From contig NZ_KQ948144.1 in assembly GCF_001513955.1 (NCBI RefSeq), positions 1,006,637 through 1,070,636 of the forward strand: a stretch of DNA of 64,000 bases, given 5' to 3'. Position numbers and translations under genes: made by a program. The notes below the pieces were generated by a model, which was not told where the DNA came from, did not search any database, and saw nothing but the letters and a program-made list of their open reading frames with translations. Below, in pieces: positions 8,390 to 17,256 of the stretch. The DNA is from Streptomyces pseudovenezuelae (GTDB taxonomy: Bacteria; Actinomycetota; Actinomycetes; Streptomycetales; Streptomycetaceae). Position 1 is the stretch's first letter. Every line of letters starts with the position of its first letter.

Positions 8390-9370
8390 ATGGAGATCAC
8401 ACGCACTCTCGGACGCTCCGGCATCGAGGTCAGCGCGCTCGGCTTCGGCTGCTGGGCGATCGGCGGCGAATGGCAGGGCGCCGACGGGCAGCCGCTCGGC
8501 TGGGGCAAGGTCGACGACGAGGAGTCCGTACGGGCGGTCCGGCGCGCCCTCGACCTGGGCATCACCTTCTTCGACACCGCGGACACCTACGGCGCCGGAC
8601 ACAGCGAGCGGGTGCTGGGCCGGGCACTGGGCAAGCGACGCGACGACGTCGTCCTCGCCACGAAGTGGGGCAACGTCTTCGACGAGGACACCCGCACCCT
8701 CACCGGCTCCGACCACACCCCGGGGTACGCCCGCCGCGCTCTCACCGCGTCCCTGGAACGCCTGGGCACCGATCACATCGACCTGTACCAGCTCCACCTG
8801 TCCGACCTCGAACCCGGGCACGCGGCCGAACTCCGGGACCTGTGCGAGGAGTTCGTGCGTGAGGGGCTCATCCGCGCCTACGCCTGGAGCACCGACGACC
8901 CGGCCCGTGCCGCGGTGTTCGCCGAGGGGGAGCACTGCGCGGCCGTACAGCACGCGCTCAACGTGATGCAGGACGCGCCCGACATGCTGGCCCTGTGCGC
9001 GGAGTCGGGGCTCGCGAGCGTCAACCGCAGTCCGCTGGCCATGGGGTTGCTCGCGGGCAAGCGGCAACGTCCGCAGGACGCCGGGGACATCCGCAGCAAG
9101 CCCCCGGCCTGGCTGCAGGGGTTCGGTGACGGGGCGTCGGCCGATCCGCAGTGGCTGGCGCGCATCGACGCGCTCAAGGAGATCCTCACCAGCGAGGGCC
9201 GCACCCTGGCCCAGGGCGCGCTCGCCTGGATCTGGGCCCGCAGTCCGCGAACGGTCCCGATCCCGGGGTTCCGTTCCGTGGGCCAGGCGGAGCAGAACGC
9301 GAGCGCGCTGGAGAAGGGGCCGCTCACCGCCGAGCAGGTGTCCGAGGTCGACCGCGTCCTCGGACGGTGA
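8390..9370 (+). CDS. Aldo/keto reductase
   Basis: The product is 326 residues, normal for the family. The TIM-barrel reductase signatures are clear: LGRSGIEVSALGFGCW at the start, FFDTADTYGAGHSERVLG with the catalytic Asp and Tyr, LATKWG with the Lys and DLYQLHLSD with the His. VPIPGFRSVGQAEQNASAL near the C-terminus is the NADP-binding loop. It should reduce aldehydes or ketones with NADPH in the cytoplasm; substrate is unknown. The start at 8390 is the first ATG after a MerR-type promoter. That promoter suggests induction by a small molecule or redox stress. It converges on the ABC transporter operon. Confidence 0.92.
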   Translation: MEITRTLGRSGIEVSALGFGCWAIGGEWQGADGQPLGWGKVDDEESVRAVRRALDLGITFFDTADTYGAGHSERVLGRALGKRRDDVVLATKWGNVFDEDTRTLTGSDHTPGYARRALTASLERLGTDHIDLYQLHLSDLEPGHAAELRDLCEEFVREGLIRAYAWSTDDPARAAVFAEGEHCAAVQHALNVMQDAPDMLALCAESGLASVNRSPLAMGLLAGKRQRPQDAGDIRSKPPAWLQGFGDGASADPQWLARIDALKEILTSEGRTLAQGALAWIWARSPRTVPIPGFRSVGQAEQNASALEKGPLTAEQVSEVDRVLGR

Positions 9371-9391
9371 GCGCGCCCCGACCCGGCAGCC

Positions 9392-10096
9392 TCAGTACTG
9401 CGCCAACGGCTCCTGCTGGGGCTGCTGTTCGGTCAACGTGATCTGCCCCGCCCTGATGGTCGCGAGGCGGGGTGCCCGCCGGGCGATCGACGAGTCGTGG
9501 GTGACCATGACGAACGTCAACCCGTACTCGTGCCACAGCCCTTCCAGCAGGGCCATGATCTCGTCCCGCATCGACTCGTCGAGGTTGCCGGTCGGTTCGT
9601 CGGCGAGCAGCACCTTCGGCTTCTTGACCAGCGCCCGCGCGATGGCCACCCGCTGCTGCTGGCCACCGGACAGCTCGGCCGGTGCGTGGGTGAGCCGTTC
9701 GCCGAGGCCGACCGAGCGCAGCGCCTCCGCCGCCCGCTCGCGGCGTTCGGCGGGCTTGACGCCGAGCGGGACCAGCGCCGTCTCCACGTTCTCCTGCGCG
9801 GTCAGCGTCGGGATGAGGTTGAACGACTGGAAGATGATGCCGATCTTCTCCGCCCGCAGCCGGGTCAGTTTGGCCTCGCTGATCTTCGCGAGGTCGACGC
9901 CGTCCAGCTCGACGCTGCCCTCGGTGGGGCGGTCCAGTCCGCCGATCATCTGGAGCAGCGTGGACTTGCCGCCGCCGGTGGGGCCCTGGATGACCAGTTG
10001 GTCGCCGTCCTCGATGGTGAGGTCGACCCCGCGCAGGGCTTCGACGGTCTCCTTGCCGCGCGTGTAGCGCTTGGTGACGCCGGTGAGTCTGTACAT
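9392..10096 (-). CDS. ABC transporter ATPase, MacB/LolD type
   Basis: The 234-residue ATPase has Walker A GPTGGGKST (about 39-47), a Q-loop in FQSFNLIPTLT, the signature LSGGQQQRVAIARAL, Walker B VLLADEPTGNLD and the switch His in VMVTHD. The GNLD motif and the FQSFNLIPTLTAQENV line are typical of the MacB/LolD subfamily, which power FtsX-like permeases that export drugs, peptides or lipoproteins rather than import sugars. The start has GGAG seven bases before ATG. It follows the permease gene by 56 bases on the same strand, so they form an operon. Confidence 0.93.
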   Translation of the reverse strand: MYRLTGVTKRYTRGKETVEALRGVDLTIEDGDQLVIQGPTGGGKSTLLQMIGGLDRPTEGSVELDGVDLAKISEAKLTRLRAEKIGIIFQSFNLIPTLTAQENVETALVPLGVKPAERRERAAEALRSVGLGERLTHAPAELSGGQQQRVAIARALVKKPKVLLADEPTGNLDESMRDEIMALLEGLWHEYGLTFVMVTHDSSIARRAPRLATIRAGQITLTEQQPQQEPLAQY

Positions 10097-10152
10097 GAGA
10101 GCTCCGTTGAGAATTCCGTGGCCGTTAAGTCGGGCGGTGAAGCGAGGGGGCG

Positions 10153-11619
10153 TTACGACACGCTGCGCAGCGCGTCCGCCGGCCGCATCCGGGACGCCCG
10201 CCAGCCGCCCATCGCCCCGGCGATCAGGCCGCCGGTCACCGCGAGGCCCACGGCGAGCGCGATGGTGGTCATCGAGACCGGCGCGGACAGCGCGATCTCC
10301 ATGGTGTTCTGGGCGGACTGCTGACCGGGACCGCCGCCGCCGGGGCCGCCGCCCATGCCGCCGCCACCGGTGCTGCCGAGCTGCGCGGTCAGCTTGGGGC
10401 TGATCGCGGTCACCGTGTACGCGGCCGCGAGGCCGAGTCCGATGCCGAGGGCGCCGCCGAGCAGGCCGTTCACGATCGACTCGCCGACGACCTGCCGGGT
10501 GACCCGGCGGCTCGGCCAGCCGAGTGCCTTGAGGGTGCCGAACTCCCGTACCCGGCGCGAGACCGCCGAGGAGGTCAGCAGCGCGGCCACCAGGAAGGCG
10601 GCGACGAGGACGGCGACGGAGAGCCACTTGCCGACGCTGGTCGCGAGGTCGGAGGCGGTGGACAGCGAGCCGGAGACGGTCTCCGCGAGGTCGGCGGAGG
10701 TCGTGACGGTCGTACCGGCGATGTTCTTCTGGATCGCCGTCTTGACGGAGTCGATCTGCTGCGAGTCGGTCGCCTTGACGTAGATCGTGGTGACCTGGTT
10801 CTTGGCGTCGGCCAGTGTCTGGGCCTGCTTCAGCGGCAGGTAGACGTCGGTGGTGGACTCGCTGCTGTCGGGCGTCGCGATGCCGATGATCGTGTACTTG
10901 GTGCCGGAGATCTTCAGGGTCTTGCCGACCTTGAGGGAGTTCTCCTTGGCGTACGCCTTGCTGACGACCGCGACCTTCGCGTCGGTCTGCGTGGCGGTGA
11001 AGGTCTTGCCGGTGGTGATCTTCGAGCCGGCCAGCGGGCCGAGCGTCTGGTCGGTGACGTCCACGCCGGCGACCGAGTAGGAGTTCACGTCGAAGTCGGC
11101 GCCGCCGCCCTGGACCTGGGGAGCGGCGGTGGAGCCACCGCTCTGGCCGCCGGGTCCGCCCTGGCCCTGGGAGGAGGAACCGCCGCTCTGCGACTGGGCC
11201 TTGCCCTGGGTGAAGGAGCCGTCGACCTTGGTGACGTTCAGGGTCAGCGCGCCGACCGCGCCGGAGACGCCCTTCTGCGCGGCGACCTTGGTGACCACGC
11301 CTGCCGCCAGGGCCTGACCGCCCTGGGTCATCACACGGTCGGAGCTCTGCGTGGCGTCGCTGTCGTTGGAGCCGGCGTCGAACTGGAAGTTCGGTCTGCC
11401 CGAACTGCCGGATGTCGGAGCCGATCTGGCCTTGGTGACGGTCATGTCGGTGCCGAGGCCGTACAGCGACTTCAGGACCTTGTCCTGAGCCTGAGTCATG
11501 CCGGCCGACACCGAGTTGACGGTGATGACCAGCGCGATACCGAGCGCCAGACCCAGAGCGATGACCAGGGCCGCCTTCTTGCGCCGGCCCAGCTCGCGCT
11601 TGAGATAGATGCCAAACAT
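10153..11619 (-). CDS. FtsX/MacB-like ABC transporter permease
   Basis: The 488-residue permease has one N-terminal helix (about 17-40), a large extracellular MacB periplasmic-core-like domain (about 45-325) and three C-terminal helices with the FtsX pattern VSRRVREFGTLKALGWPSRRVTRQVVGES. The extracellular domain has a low-complexity Gly/Ser/Gln insertion (QSQSGGSSSQGQGGPGGQ, about 142-165). A second Gly-rich loop (GGGGMGGGPGGGGPG) lies between the last helices. It partners the ATPase 56 bases downstream. Direct repeats upstream suggest control by a response regulator. The exported compound is unknown. Confidence 0.92.
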   Translation of the reverse strand: MFGIYLKRELGRRKKAALVIALGLALGIALVITVNSVSAGMTQAQDKVLKSLYGLGTDMTVTKARSAPTSGSSGRPNFQFDAGSNDSDATQSSDRVMTQGGQALAAGVVTKVAAQKGVSGAVGALTLNVTKVDGSFTQGKAQSQSGGSSSQGQGGPGGQSGGSTAAPQVQGGGADFDVNSYSVAGVDVTDQTLGPLAGSKITTGKTFTATQTDAKVAVVSKAYAKENSLKVGKTLKISGTKYTIIGIATPDSSESTTDVYLPLKQAQTLADAKNQVTTIYVKATDSQQIDSVKTAIQKNIAGTTVTTSADLAETVSGSLSTASDLATSVGKWLSVAVLVAAFLVAALLTSSAVSRRVREFGTLKALGWPSRRVTRQVVGESIVNGLLGGALGIGLGLAAAYTVTAISPKLTAQLGSTGGGGMGGGPGGGGPGQQSAQNTMEIALSAPVSMTTIALAVGLAVTGGLIAGAMGGWRASRMRPADALRSVS

Positions 11620-11690
11620 CCCGTTCCTCGAAGGTTCTTGGCGCCCGCTGTGGGCGCGCCCTCAAGGTAGGGACCCCGCATTGCGGGGCC

Positions 11691-11741
11691 GTGAGTAAGG
11701 GATATGTGCAGGCTGAGAAGGGATGTGCGCGAGCTGAGAAT
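11691..11741 (-). promoter_or_regulatory. Direct repeats upstream of the MacB-like operon
   Basis: On the minus strand TTCTCAGC occurs at 11741-11734 and 11720-11713, with a degenerate TTACTCAC at 11698-11691. Period is 21-22 bp, two helical turns, as for OmpR-family response-regulator sites. GCGCACAT or GCACAT precedes each. They lie about 70-120 bp before the permease start. A CCCCGCA/TGCGGGG hairpin follows at about 11674-11688. The 11620-11964 gap holds no gene. Confidence 0.5.
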
Positions 11742-11964
11742 GTGCGCGGCGGCCGTCCAAGGGCCGGTGCGTACCTCGCGGTCCCACGCGAGATCCACCC
11801 CCACCCGGCCCATGGACGGCCGCCGCGCTCCCCCCTCGGATGAGGTCTACGGAACGCCTGCCCTCCAAGTGTGAAGCTCTTGTGGAGGGCTCGTGATGAG
11901 CATAAGCCGCCGACCGGCCGCGAAGAGGGTGGAATGACGAATTCCGTTTGTAGAGATCGACTGC

Positions 11965-12723
11965 TCAGCCACGCCCCACGTACGGCATCGCCGTCGCCAG
12001 GACGGTCGCGAACTGCACATTCGCCCCCAGCGGCAGCTCCGCCATGTGCCGCACCGTGCGCGCCACGTCGGCCACGTCCATCACCGGTTCCGGCACGACG
12101 TCCCCGTTGGCCTGCAGGGCCCCGGCCCCCATGCGCGCGGTCATGTCGGTCGCCGCGTTCCCGATGTCGATCTGCCCGACCGCGATGTCGTACGGCCGCC
12201 CGTCCAGCGACAGCGACTTGGTGAGGCCGGTGAGGGCGTGCTTGGTCGCGGTGTAGGCGACGGAGTGCGGCCGGGGAGTGTGCGCCGAGATCGAGCCGTT
12301 GTTGATGATCCGCCCGCCCCGCGGCTCCTGCTCCTTCATCTGCCGGTACGCCGCCTGCGCGCACAGGAACGCCCCGTTGAGGTTGGTGTCCACCACGTGC
12401 CGCCACGCGTCGTACGGCAGCTCCTCCACCGGCACCCCGCCGGGCCCGAAGGTCCCCGCGTTGTTGAACAGCAGATCCACCCGCCCGAAGCGCTCCACGC
12501 CGGCGGCGAACAGCGCGGCCACGTCGTCGGGGCGCGAGACATCGGTCCGTACGGCGAGAGCGGCGCCCTCCGGCACGAGGGCCGCCGTCTCCTCCAGGGT
12601 CTCGATCCGCCGCCCGGCCAGCGTCACCGACCAGCCCGTCCGCAGCAGTTCCACGGCGACCGCGCGGCCGATCCCGGAGCCCGCGCCGGTCACCACGGCA
12701 CTCTTCACGTTCTTGGTGTCCAT
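11965..12723 (-). CDS. SDR family NAD(P)-dependent oxidoreductase
   Basis: The 252-residue classical short-chain dehydrogenase has TGAGSGIG at about 12-19, LLFNNAG at about 85-91 and the catalytic Ser-Tyr-x3-Lys in [24 protein letters not shown] (Y about 156, K about 160). An Arg in LAGRR after the second strand suggests a preference for NADP(H). It would oxidise or reduce a small alcohol or ketone. ATG 12723 starts the frame. The Gfo/Idh gene lies 28 bases upstream on the same strand, so the two oxidoreductases are probably co-expressed. Confidence 0.92.
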   Translation of the reverse strand: MDTKNVKSAVVTGAGSGIGRAVAVELLRTGWSVTLAGRRIETLEETAALVPEGAALAVRTDVSRPDDVAALFAAGVERFGRVDLLFNNAGTFGPGGVPVEELPYDAWRHVVDTNLNGAFLCAQAAYRQMKEQEPRGGRIINNGSISAHTPRPHSVAYTATKHALTGLTKSLSLDGRPYDIAVGQIDIGNAATDMTARMGAGALQANGDVVPEPVMDVADVARTVRHMAELPLGANVQFATVLATAMPYVGRG

Positions 12724-12751
12724 GAACCCGCAGCGTAGGTGAGGCGGGGGA

Positions 12752-13762
12752 TCACGCCGGCGTGCGGAGCTCTCCCGGGTAGCGCACGCCGATCCGGTCC
12801 CGTACCGCGTCCAGGGTCCGCATCACCGCGAGGGTGCCCTCCAGCGGCACCAGCGGGGACTGGGTCTCACCGGCCCGCAGCGCGCGCATCACCTCGCGGG
12901 CCTCGTGCTTGAGGCTGTTGCGGGGCCCGTCGGCCGGGTCGGCGACGAACTCCTCGGGGTCGCGCCCGTCACGGTGCAGGACGAAACGGTCCGGGTGGAA
13001 GAAGCCGTTCGGGATGTCGATCCGGCCCAGCGAGCCGGTGACCGAGGCGATCGTGGCGGTGCCGCCGGTCAGCGAGCAGTGCAGGGAGGCGAGCGCCCCG
13101 CTGTCCCAGGAGAGCAGCGCGCCCGTCTGGAGGTCGACGCCCTCCTCCGAGAGCACCGCCTTCGCCGTGACGTCCGAGGGCTCCCCGAGCAGCAGATGCG
13201 CGAACGACACCGGGTACACGCCGAGGTCGAGCAGCGCGCCCCCGCCCTGGGCCGGGTCCCGCAGCCGGTGCGAGGGCGGGAAGGGCCCGGCGAGCCCGAA
13301 GTCGGCCTGCACGGTACGGACCTCGCCGATCGCGCCGTCGTCGACGAGGGCCTTGAGCCGCCGCACCAGCGGGTTGCAGTACATCCACATGGCCTCCATG
13401 AGGAAGCGCCCGTGCTCCTTCGCGAGCCCGACCAGTTCCTCGGCCTCGCGCGCGTTCAGCGTGAACGCCTTCTCGCACAGCACATGGCGTCCGGCGCTCA
13501 GGCACAGCCCGGCGGCCGCGCGGTGCGCCGCGTGCGGGGTGGCGACGTACACGACATCGATGTCCGCGTCCTCGGCGAGGGCGCCCCAGTCGCCGTACGC
13601 CCGCTCGATCCCGAACCGTTCCGCGAACGCCTTGGCCGAGGCCTCGGACCGGGAGGCCACCGCGACCACGTCGGCGTCCGGAAGATCCACCAGGTCCGCG
13701 GTGAACGCCGCGGCGATCCCGCCCGTCGCCAGAATCCCCCAGCGCACCCTCTGCTCCGTCAT
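12752..13762 (-). CDS. Gfo/Idh/MocA family oxidoreductase
   Basis: The 336-residue product has an N-terminal Rossmann fold ([18 protein letters not shown]) and the family markers [31 protein letters not shown] and [19 protein letters not shown] with the conserved EK(A/P). A C-terminal alpha/beta domain contains the [17 protein letters not shown] line. Such enzymes act on sugars, inositols or trans-dihydrodiols with NAD(P). ATG 13762 was chosen with GGAG six bases upstream; an in-frame GTG at 13774 is possible. It is divergent from the MFS exporter and leads the SDR gene. Confidence 0.9.
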   Translation of the reverse strand: MTEQRVRWGILATGGIAAAFTADLVDLPDADVVAVASRSEASAKAFAERFGIERAYGDWGALAEDADIDVVYVATPHAAHRAAAGLCLSAGRHVLCEKAFTLNAREAEELVGLAKEHGRFLMEAMWMYCNPLVRRLKALVDDGAIGEVRTVQADFGLAGPFPPSHRLRDPAQGGGALLDLGVYPVSFAHLLLGEPSDVTAKAVLSEEGVDLQTGALLSWDSGALASLHCSLTGGTATIASVTGSLGRIDIPNGFFHPDRFVLHRDGRDPEEFVADPADGPRNSLKHEAREVMRALRAGETQSPLVPLEGTLAVMRTLDAVRDRIGVRYPGELRTPA

Positions 13763-13850
13763 TCCCGGCTCCACCCTCGCTCACCTGACCGTCGCCACCT
13801 TGTACGAGCTGAGAGCATAGGTGGCGGATCACATGGAGAGGGAGGGGCAC

Positions 13851-15149
13851 ATGCCCGAGCAGGGGGCACCGACACCGCACCTGGAACAGCAGACGGCCGC
13901 GGCCGGCACGGAACCGCCCGCGGCCGCCGTGCGCCGCACCGGCCTGCTCGTCACCCTGCTCCTGGGTGGCCTCACCGCCACGCCCCCGCTGGCGATGGAC
14001 ATGTACCTGCCGTCGCTGCCGGAGGTCACCGACTCCCTGCGCGCGCCCGCCGCCACCGTCCAGCTCACCCTCACCGCCTGTCTGCTCGGCATGGCGCTCG
14101 GTCAGCTCGTGGTCGGCCCGATGAGCGACCGCTGGGGCCGCAGGCGCCCGCTGCTCGCCGGCCTCCTCGTGTACGTCGTCGCCACCGCGCTGTGTGCCGT
14201 CGCGCCGACCGTGGAGTTCCTGGTCGGCTTCCGGCTGGTGCAGGGTCTCGCGGGCGCCGCGGGCATAGTGATCGCCCGGGCGGTGGTCCGGGACCTGTAC
14301 GACGGGGTGGCGATGGCCCGGTTCTTCTCCACTCTGATGCTGATCGGCGGGGTCGCGCCGATCGTGGCACCGCTGATCGGCGGGCAGATCCTGCGGGTGA
14401 CGGACTGGCGGGGCGTGTTCGTGGTCCTCACCGTCATCGGGGCGCTGCTCGCCGCCCTGGTGTGGGCGAGGCTGCCCGAGACCCTCCCGACGGCCGAGCG
14501 GCACACCGGCGGCGTCGTCGACGCCCTGCACTCCATGCGCCGCCTCCTCGCCGACCTGCCCTTCACCGGCTACATGCTCACCGGTGGCTTCGCCTTCGCC
14601 GCGCTGTTCGCCTACATCTCGGCCTCCCCGTTCGTGGTCCAGGAGATCTACGGCGCCTCCCCGCAGACCTTCAGCCTGCTGTTCGGCGTGAACTCGGTCG
14701 GCCTCGTCGTGGTCGGCCAGATCAACGGCAAGGTGCTGGTGGGCAGGGTCGGCCTGGACCGGGTGCTCGGCGTGGGCCTGCTGGCCGTGACGGCGGCGGC
14801 CGCGGCCCTGCTGCTGATGACGACCGGGGTCTTCGGTGAGGTGGGCCTGTTCCCCGTCGCCGCCGGCCTCTTCGTCCTGATGTCCGCGATGGGTGTCACC
14901 CTGCCCAACGCCCAGTCCCTGGCCCTGCTGCGCACCAGGCACTCCGCCGGTTCGGCGTCCGCCCTGCTTGGCACCTCCTCCTTCCTGATCGGCGCGGTGG
15001 CCTCCCCGCTGGTGGGGATGGCGGGGGAGGACACCGCGGTCCCGATGGCGGTCGTCCAGTTGGCGGCAGCACTGGTCGCGCTGCTGTGTTTCATGGCAAT
15101 GTGCCGTCCTTGGAACAGGCGTGCGACCACGGAAGGGGCGGAGAGCTGA
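13851..15149 (+). CDS. Bcr/CflA-family MFS drug exporter
   Basis: The 432-residue protein has about 12 membrane segments after a hydrophilic N-terminal tail of some 35 residues. The subfamily marker MDMYLPSLPEVTDSL follows helix 1, motif A reads GPMSDRWGRRRPLLAG and motif C-like residues lie in LVQGLAGAAGIVIARAVVRDL. Family members export drugs such as bicyclomycin or chloramphenicol with protons. ATG 13851 was chosen over 13821 because of the strong GGAGGGG site before it. The last codons overlap the start of a serine hydrolase gene, which implies translational coupling. Confidence 0.92.
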   Translation: MPEQGAPTPHLEQQTAAAGTEPPAAAVRRTGLLVTLLLGGLTATPPLAMDMYLPSLPEVTDSLRAPAATVQLTLTACLLGMALGQLVVGPMSDRWGRRRPLLAGLLVYVVATALCAVAPTVEFLVGFRLVQGLAGAAGIVIARAVVRDLYDGVAMARFFSTLMLIGGVAPIVAPLIGGQILRVTDWRGVFVVLTVIGALLAALVWARLPETLPTAERHTGGVVDALHSMRRLLADLPFTGYMLTGGFAFAALFAYISASPFVVQEIYGASPQTFSLLFGVNSVGLVVVGQINGKVLVGRVGLDRVLGVGLLAVTAAAAALLLMTTGVFGEVGLFPVAAGLFVLMSAMGVTLPNAQSLALLRTRHSAGSASALLGTSSFLIGAVASPLVGMAGEDTAVPMAVVQLAAALVALLCFMAMCRPWNRRATTEGAES

Positions 15150-16276
15150 GCGCACCGAGACTGCGCACCGACACACCGGAACGGGCCGGGCTCGACCCCG
15201 GGGAACTCCGGCATCTCGTCAAGGAGTTCCGCACCCTCACCACCGGTGCACGCCCCTGGGCCCCCGGCGCCGTCCTGGTCGCGGGGCGCGGCCCGGTGAT
15301 CGCCGTGGAGGAGGCGTCGGGCTGGGCCGTCCGCTACGCCTCCTACGACCCCGAGGCCGACGCGGGCGTGGAACTGCCCCCCGAGGCGCGCGTCCCCGTC
15401 CGGGTGGACACCCCCTTCGACCTGGCGTCGCTGACCAAACTGTTCACGGCCGTGGCGGCGGTGCAGCAGATCGAGCGCGGCACGCTGGGCATCGACGCCC
15501 GGGTGGGCGCCTACCTGCCCGACTTCACGGCGGCCGCGACCCACGGGATCACCGTCCGCGAGCTGCTCACCCACACCTCGGGACTGCGCCCCGAACTCCC
15601 CCTTCACGACTGCGACAGCGACGAGGAGCGCCTCGCCCTCCTGCGCGCCGAGCCGCCCATCGGCGTCCCCGGCACCTACACCTACTCCGACCTCAACCCG
15701 CTTCTCCTCCAGCACGTCCTCGAACGCCTCACCGGCCGTCCCCTCGACGTCCTCGTCCACGAGGGCATCACCCGCCCCCTCGGGATGACGTCCACGCGCT
15801 TCGGCCCCTGTCCGGGGGCGGCGGCCACCGAGGACCAGCGCCGGCCCTGGGCCAAGGCGGAGCGGGGGATGCTGCGGGGTGTGGTGCACGACGAGAACGC
15901 GTGGGCGCTGGGCGGGGTGGCCGGTCACGCGGGCCTCTTCTCGACCGCCCGCGACCTCGCGATCTTCTGCCGGGCCCTGCTGGCGGGCGGCGCGTACGGC
16001 CCCGCCCGCATCCTCGGCCCGGACTTCGTGGAGCTCCTGCTGACCCCACCGGGGCTGGGCTTCGCCCTCGACCAGAAGTGGTTCATGGGAGAACTGGCGG
16101 GGCGGGGAGCGGCGGGCCACACGGGCTTCACGGGCACCTCGCTGGTCCTGGACCCGGCGACCGACACGTTCGTGGTGCTCCTGGCCAACACCGTGCACCC
16201 GAGAAGGCGCCCCCCGGACAACCGGCCACGGGCGGAGGCGGCGACACGGGTGGCACGGGCGGTACGGGGGGCGTAG
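15146..16276 (+). CDS. Serine hydrolase, class C beta-lactamase/esterase family
   Basis: The product (about 376 residues from CTG 15146) has the penicillin-recognising fold. The nucleophile motif is FDLASLTKLF (S-x-x-K), the second motif YTYSDLN contains the catalytic Tyr, and the third is HTGFTG in place of KTG. LLTHTSGL is the usual marker after the first motif. It has no signal peptide, so it is probably cytoplasmic and an esterase or peptidase. The start is unusual: the only good ribosome site (GGAAGGGGCGGAGAG) points to CTG overlapping the exporter's stop (CTGA). In-frame GTG 15086, GTG 15101 and TTG 15110 exist but lack sites. Confidence 0.85.
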   Translation: MSAPRLRTDTPERAGLDPGELRHLVKEFRTLTTGARPWAPGAVLVAGRGPVIAVEEASGWAVRYASYDPEADAGVELPPEARVPVRVDTPFDLASLTKLFTAVAAVQQIERGTLGIDARVGAYLPDFTAAATHGITVRELLTHTSGLRPELPLHDCDSDEERLALLRAEPPIGVPGTYTYSDLNPLLLQHVLERLTGRPLDVLVHEGITRPLGMTSTRFGPCPGAAATEDQRRPWAKAERGMLRGVVHDENAWALGGVAGHAGLFSTARDLAIFCRALLAGGAYGPARILGPDFVELLLTPPGLGFALDQKWFMGELAGRGAAGHTGFTGTSLVLDPATDTFVVLLANTVHPRRRPPDNRPRAEAATRVARAVRGA

Positions 16277-16479
16277 CCGGCTTCGCCCTCCACGCAGGCC
16301 CGGACGCTCCCGTCCTGCCCGGCGCTGGGCGAGCCGCTTGGGGCCGCTTGGGGCTGAGGGGGGGGATGGGGGCTGTTGGCTGGGGCGCGGCCCCTGGGCG
16401 AGCGAGGGGGCGGCGCCCCCTGGGGGCGGGAGGCGAGGACGGGACGCGGGTGGGGGCGACCGGGCCGAGAACCCGAGAG

Positions 16480-16800
16480 GTCCGTTTCCGGGTGGTGGGG
16501 TGTGTCTCCGCGCGCGGGGGTCCGTTTCCGGGTGGGTGGGGTCCGTCTTCGCGCGCGGGGGCCTGTCTGCGGGTGGGTGGGGTCCGTCTCCGGACACGGG
16601 GGTCCGTCTGCGGGTGGTTGGGTCCGCCTTCGCACGCGGAGGCCTGTCTCCGGGTGGCGGCTGTCTCCGCGCACTGAGGTCCGTCTCCGAGCGGCGGGGC
16701 CCGTCTTCGCACGGGGAGGTCCGTCTGCGGGTGGTGGGGTCCGTCTCCGCACACGGAAGCCCGTCCCCGCACACCGAGGCCCCTCCCCGCACAGCAAGTT
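16480..16800. repeat. Degenerate ~40-bp tandem repeat (array A)
   Basis: About eight imperfect units alternate GTCCGTCTGCGGGTGG with GGGTCCGTCTCCGCGCACGG, so the basic module is about 20 bp. Unit starts can be seen near 16480, 16520, 16561, 16602, 16643, 16679 and 16719. All frames are open by composition only; there is no ribosome site. It runs into array B and lies in the 980-bp gap between the serine hydrolase and Rsm22 genes. The part from 16277 to 16479 holds only GC-rich sequence. Confidence 0.8.
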
Positions 16801-16820
16801 CCGCCCGCGCCGCGACTCGC

Positions 16821-17213
16821 ACTGCGGCGCCCGCCCTCGCACTGCGGCGCCCGCCCTCGCACTGCGGCGCCCGCCCTCGCACTGCGGCGCCCGCCCTCGC
16901 ACTGCGGCGCCCGCCCTCGCACTGCGGCGCCCGCCCTCGTGCTGCGGCGCCCGCCCTCGTGCTGCGATGTCCGCCCTCGTGCTGCGATGTCCGCCCTCGT
17001 GCTGCGATGTCCGCCCTCGTGCTGCGATGCCCGCCCTCGGGCTGCGATGCCCGCCCTCGGGCTGCGATGCCCGCTCTCGGGCTGCGGCGCCCGCCCTCGG
17101 GCTGCGATGCCCGCCTCGGGCTGCGATGCCCGGCTCGCGCTGCGATGCCCGGCTCGCGCTGCGGCGCCCGCCCCGCACTGCGATGCCCGCCCCGCACTGC
17201 GGCGCCCGCCCCC
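16821..17213. repeat. 20-bp tandem repeat array (array B, about 20 copies)
   Basis: Fifteen unit starts are spaced exactly 20 bp from 16821 to 17101, followed by five or so units of 18-19 bp. The first copies read actgcggcgcccgccctcgc. Changes then spread in order along the array: gc-to-gt starts, gcggcgc to gcgatgt, then gcgatgc with a gg start, and finally loss of one or two bases. This gradient indicates growth by slippage or local duplication. It ends about 40 bp before the Rsm22 start codon. It is not CRISPR, as there are no spacers. Confidence 0.92.
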
Positions 17214-17256
17214 CACCGCGACACCCGCCCCCCACCCCCGCCCCTAGAATCACCGG

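Noticed and set aside
9392..12406. Minus-strand open frame of 1004 codons across several genes
   Set aside because: Only its last 234 codons are the ABC ATPase; the rest is the shadow of the permease and SDR genes kept open by high GC.
16821..17213. CRISPR array
   Set aside because: Units abut directly, have no spacers, and no cas genes are present.
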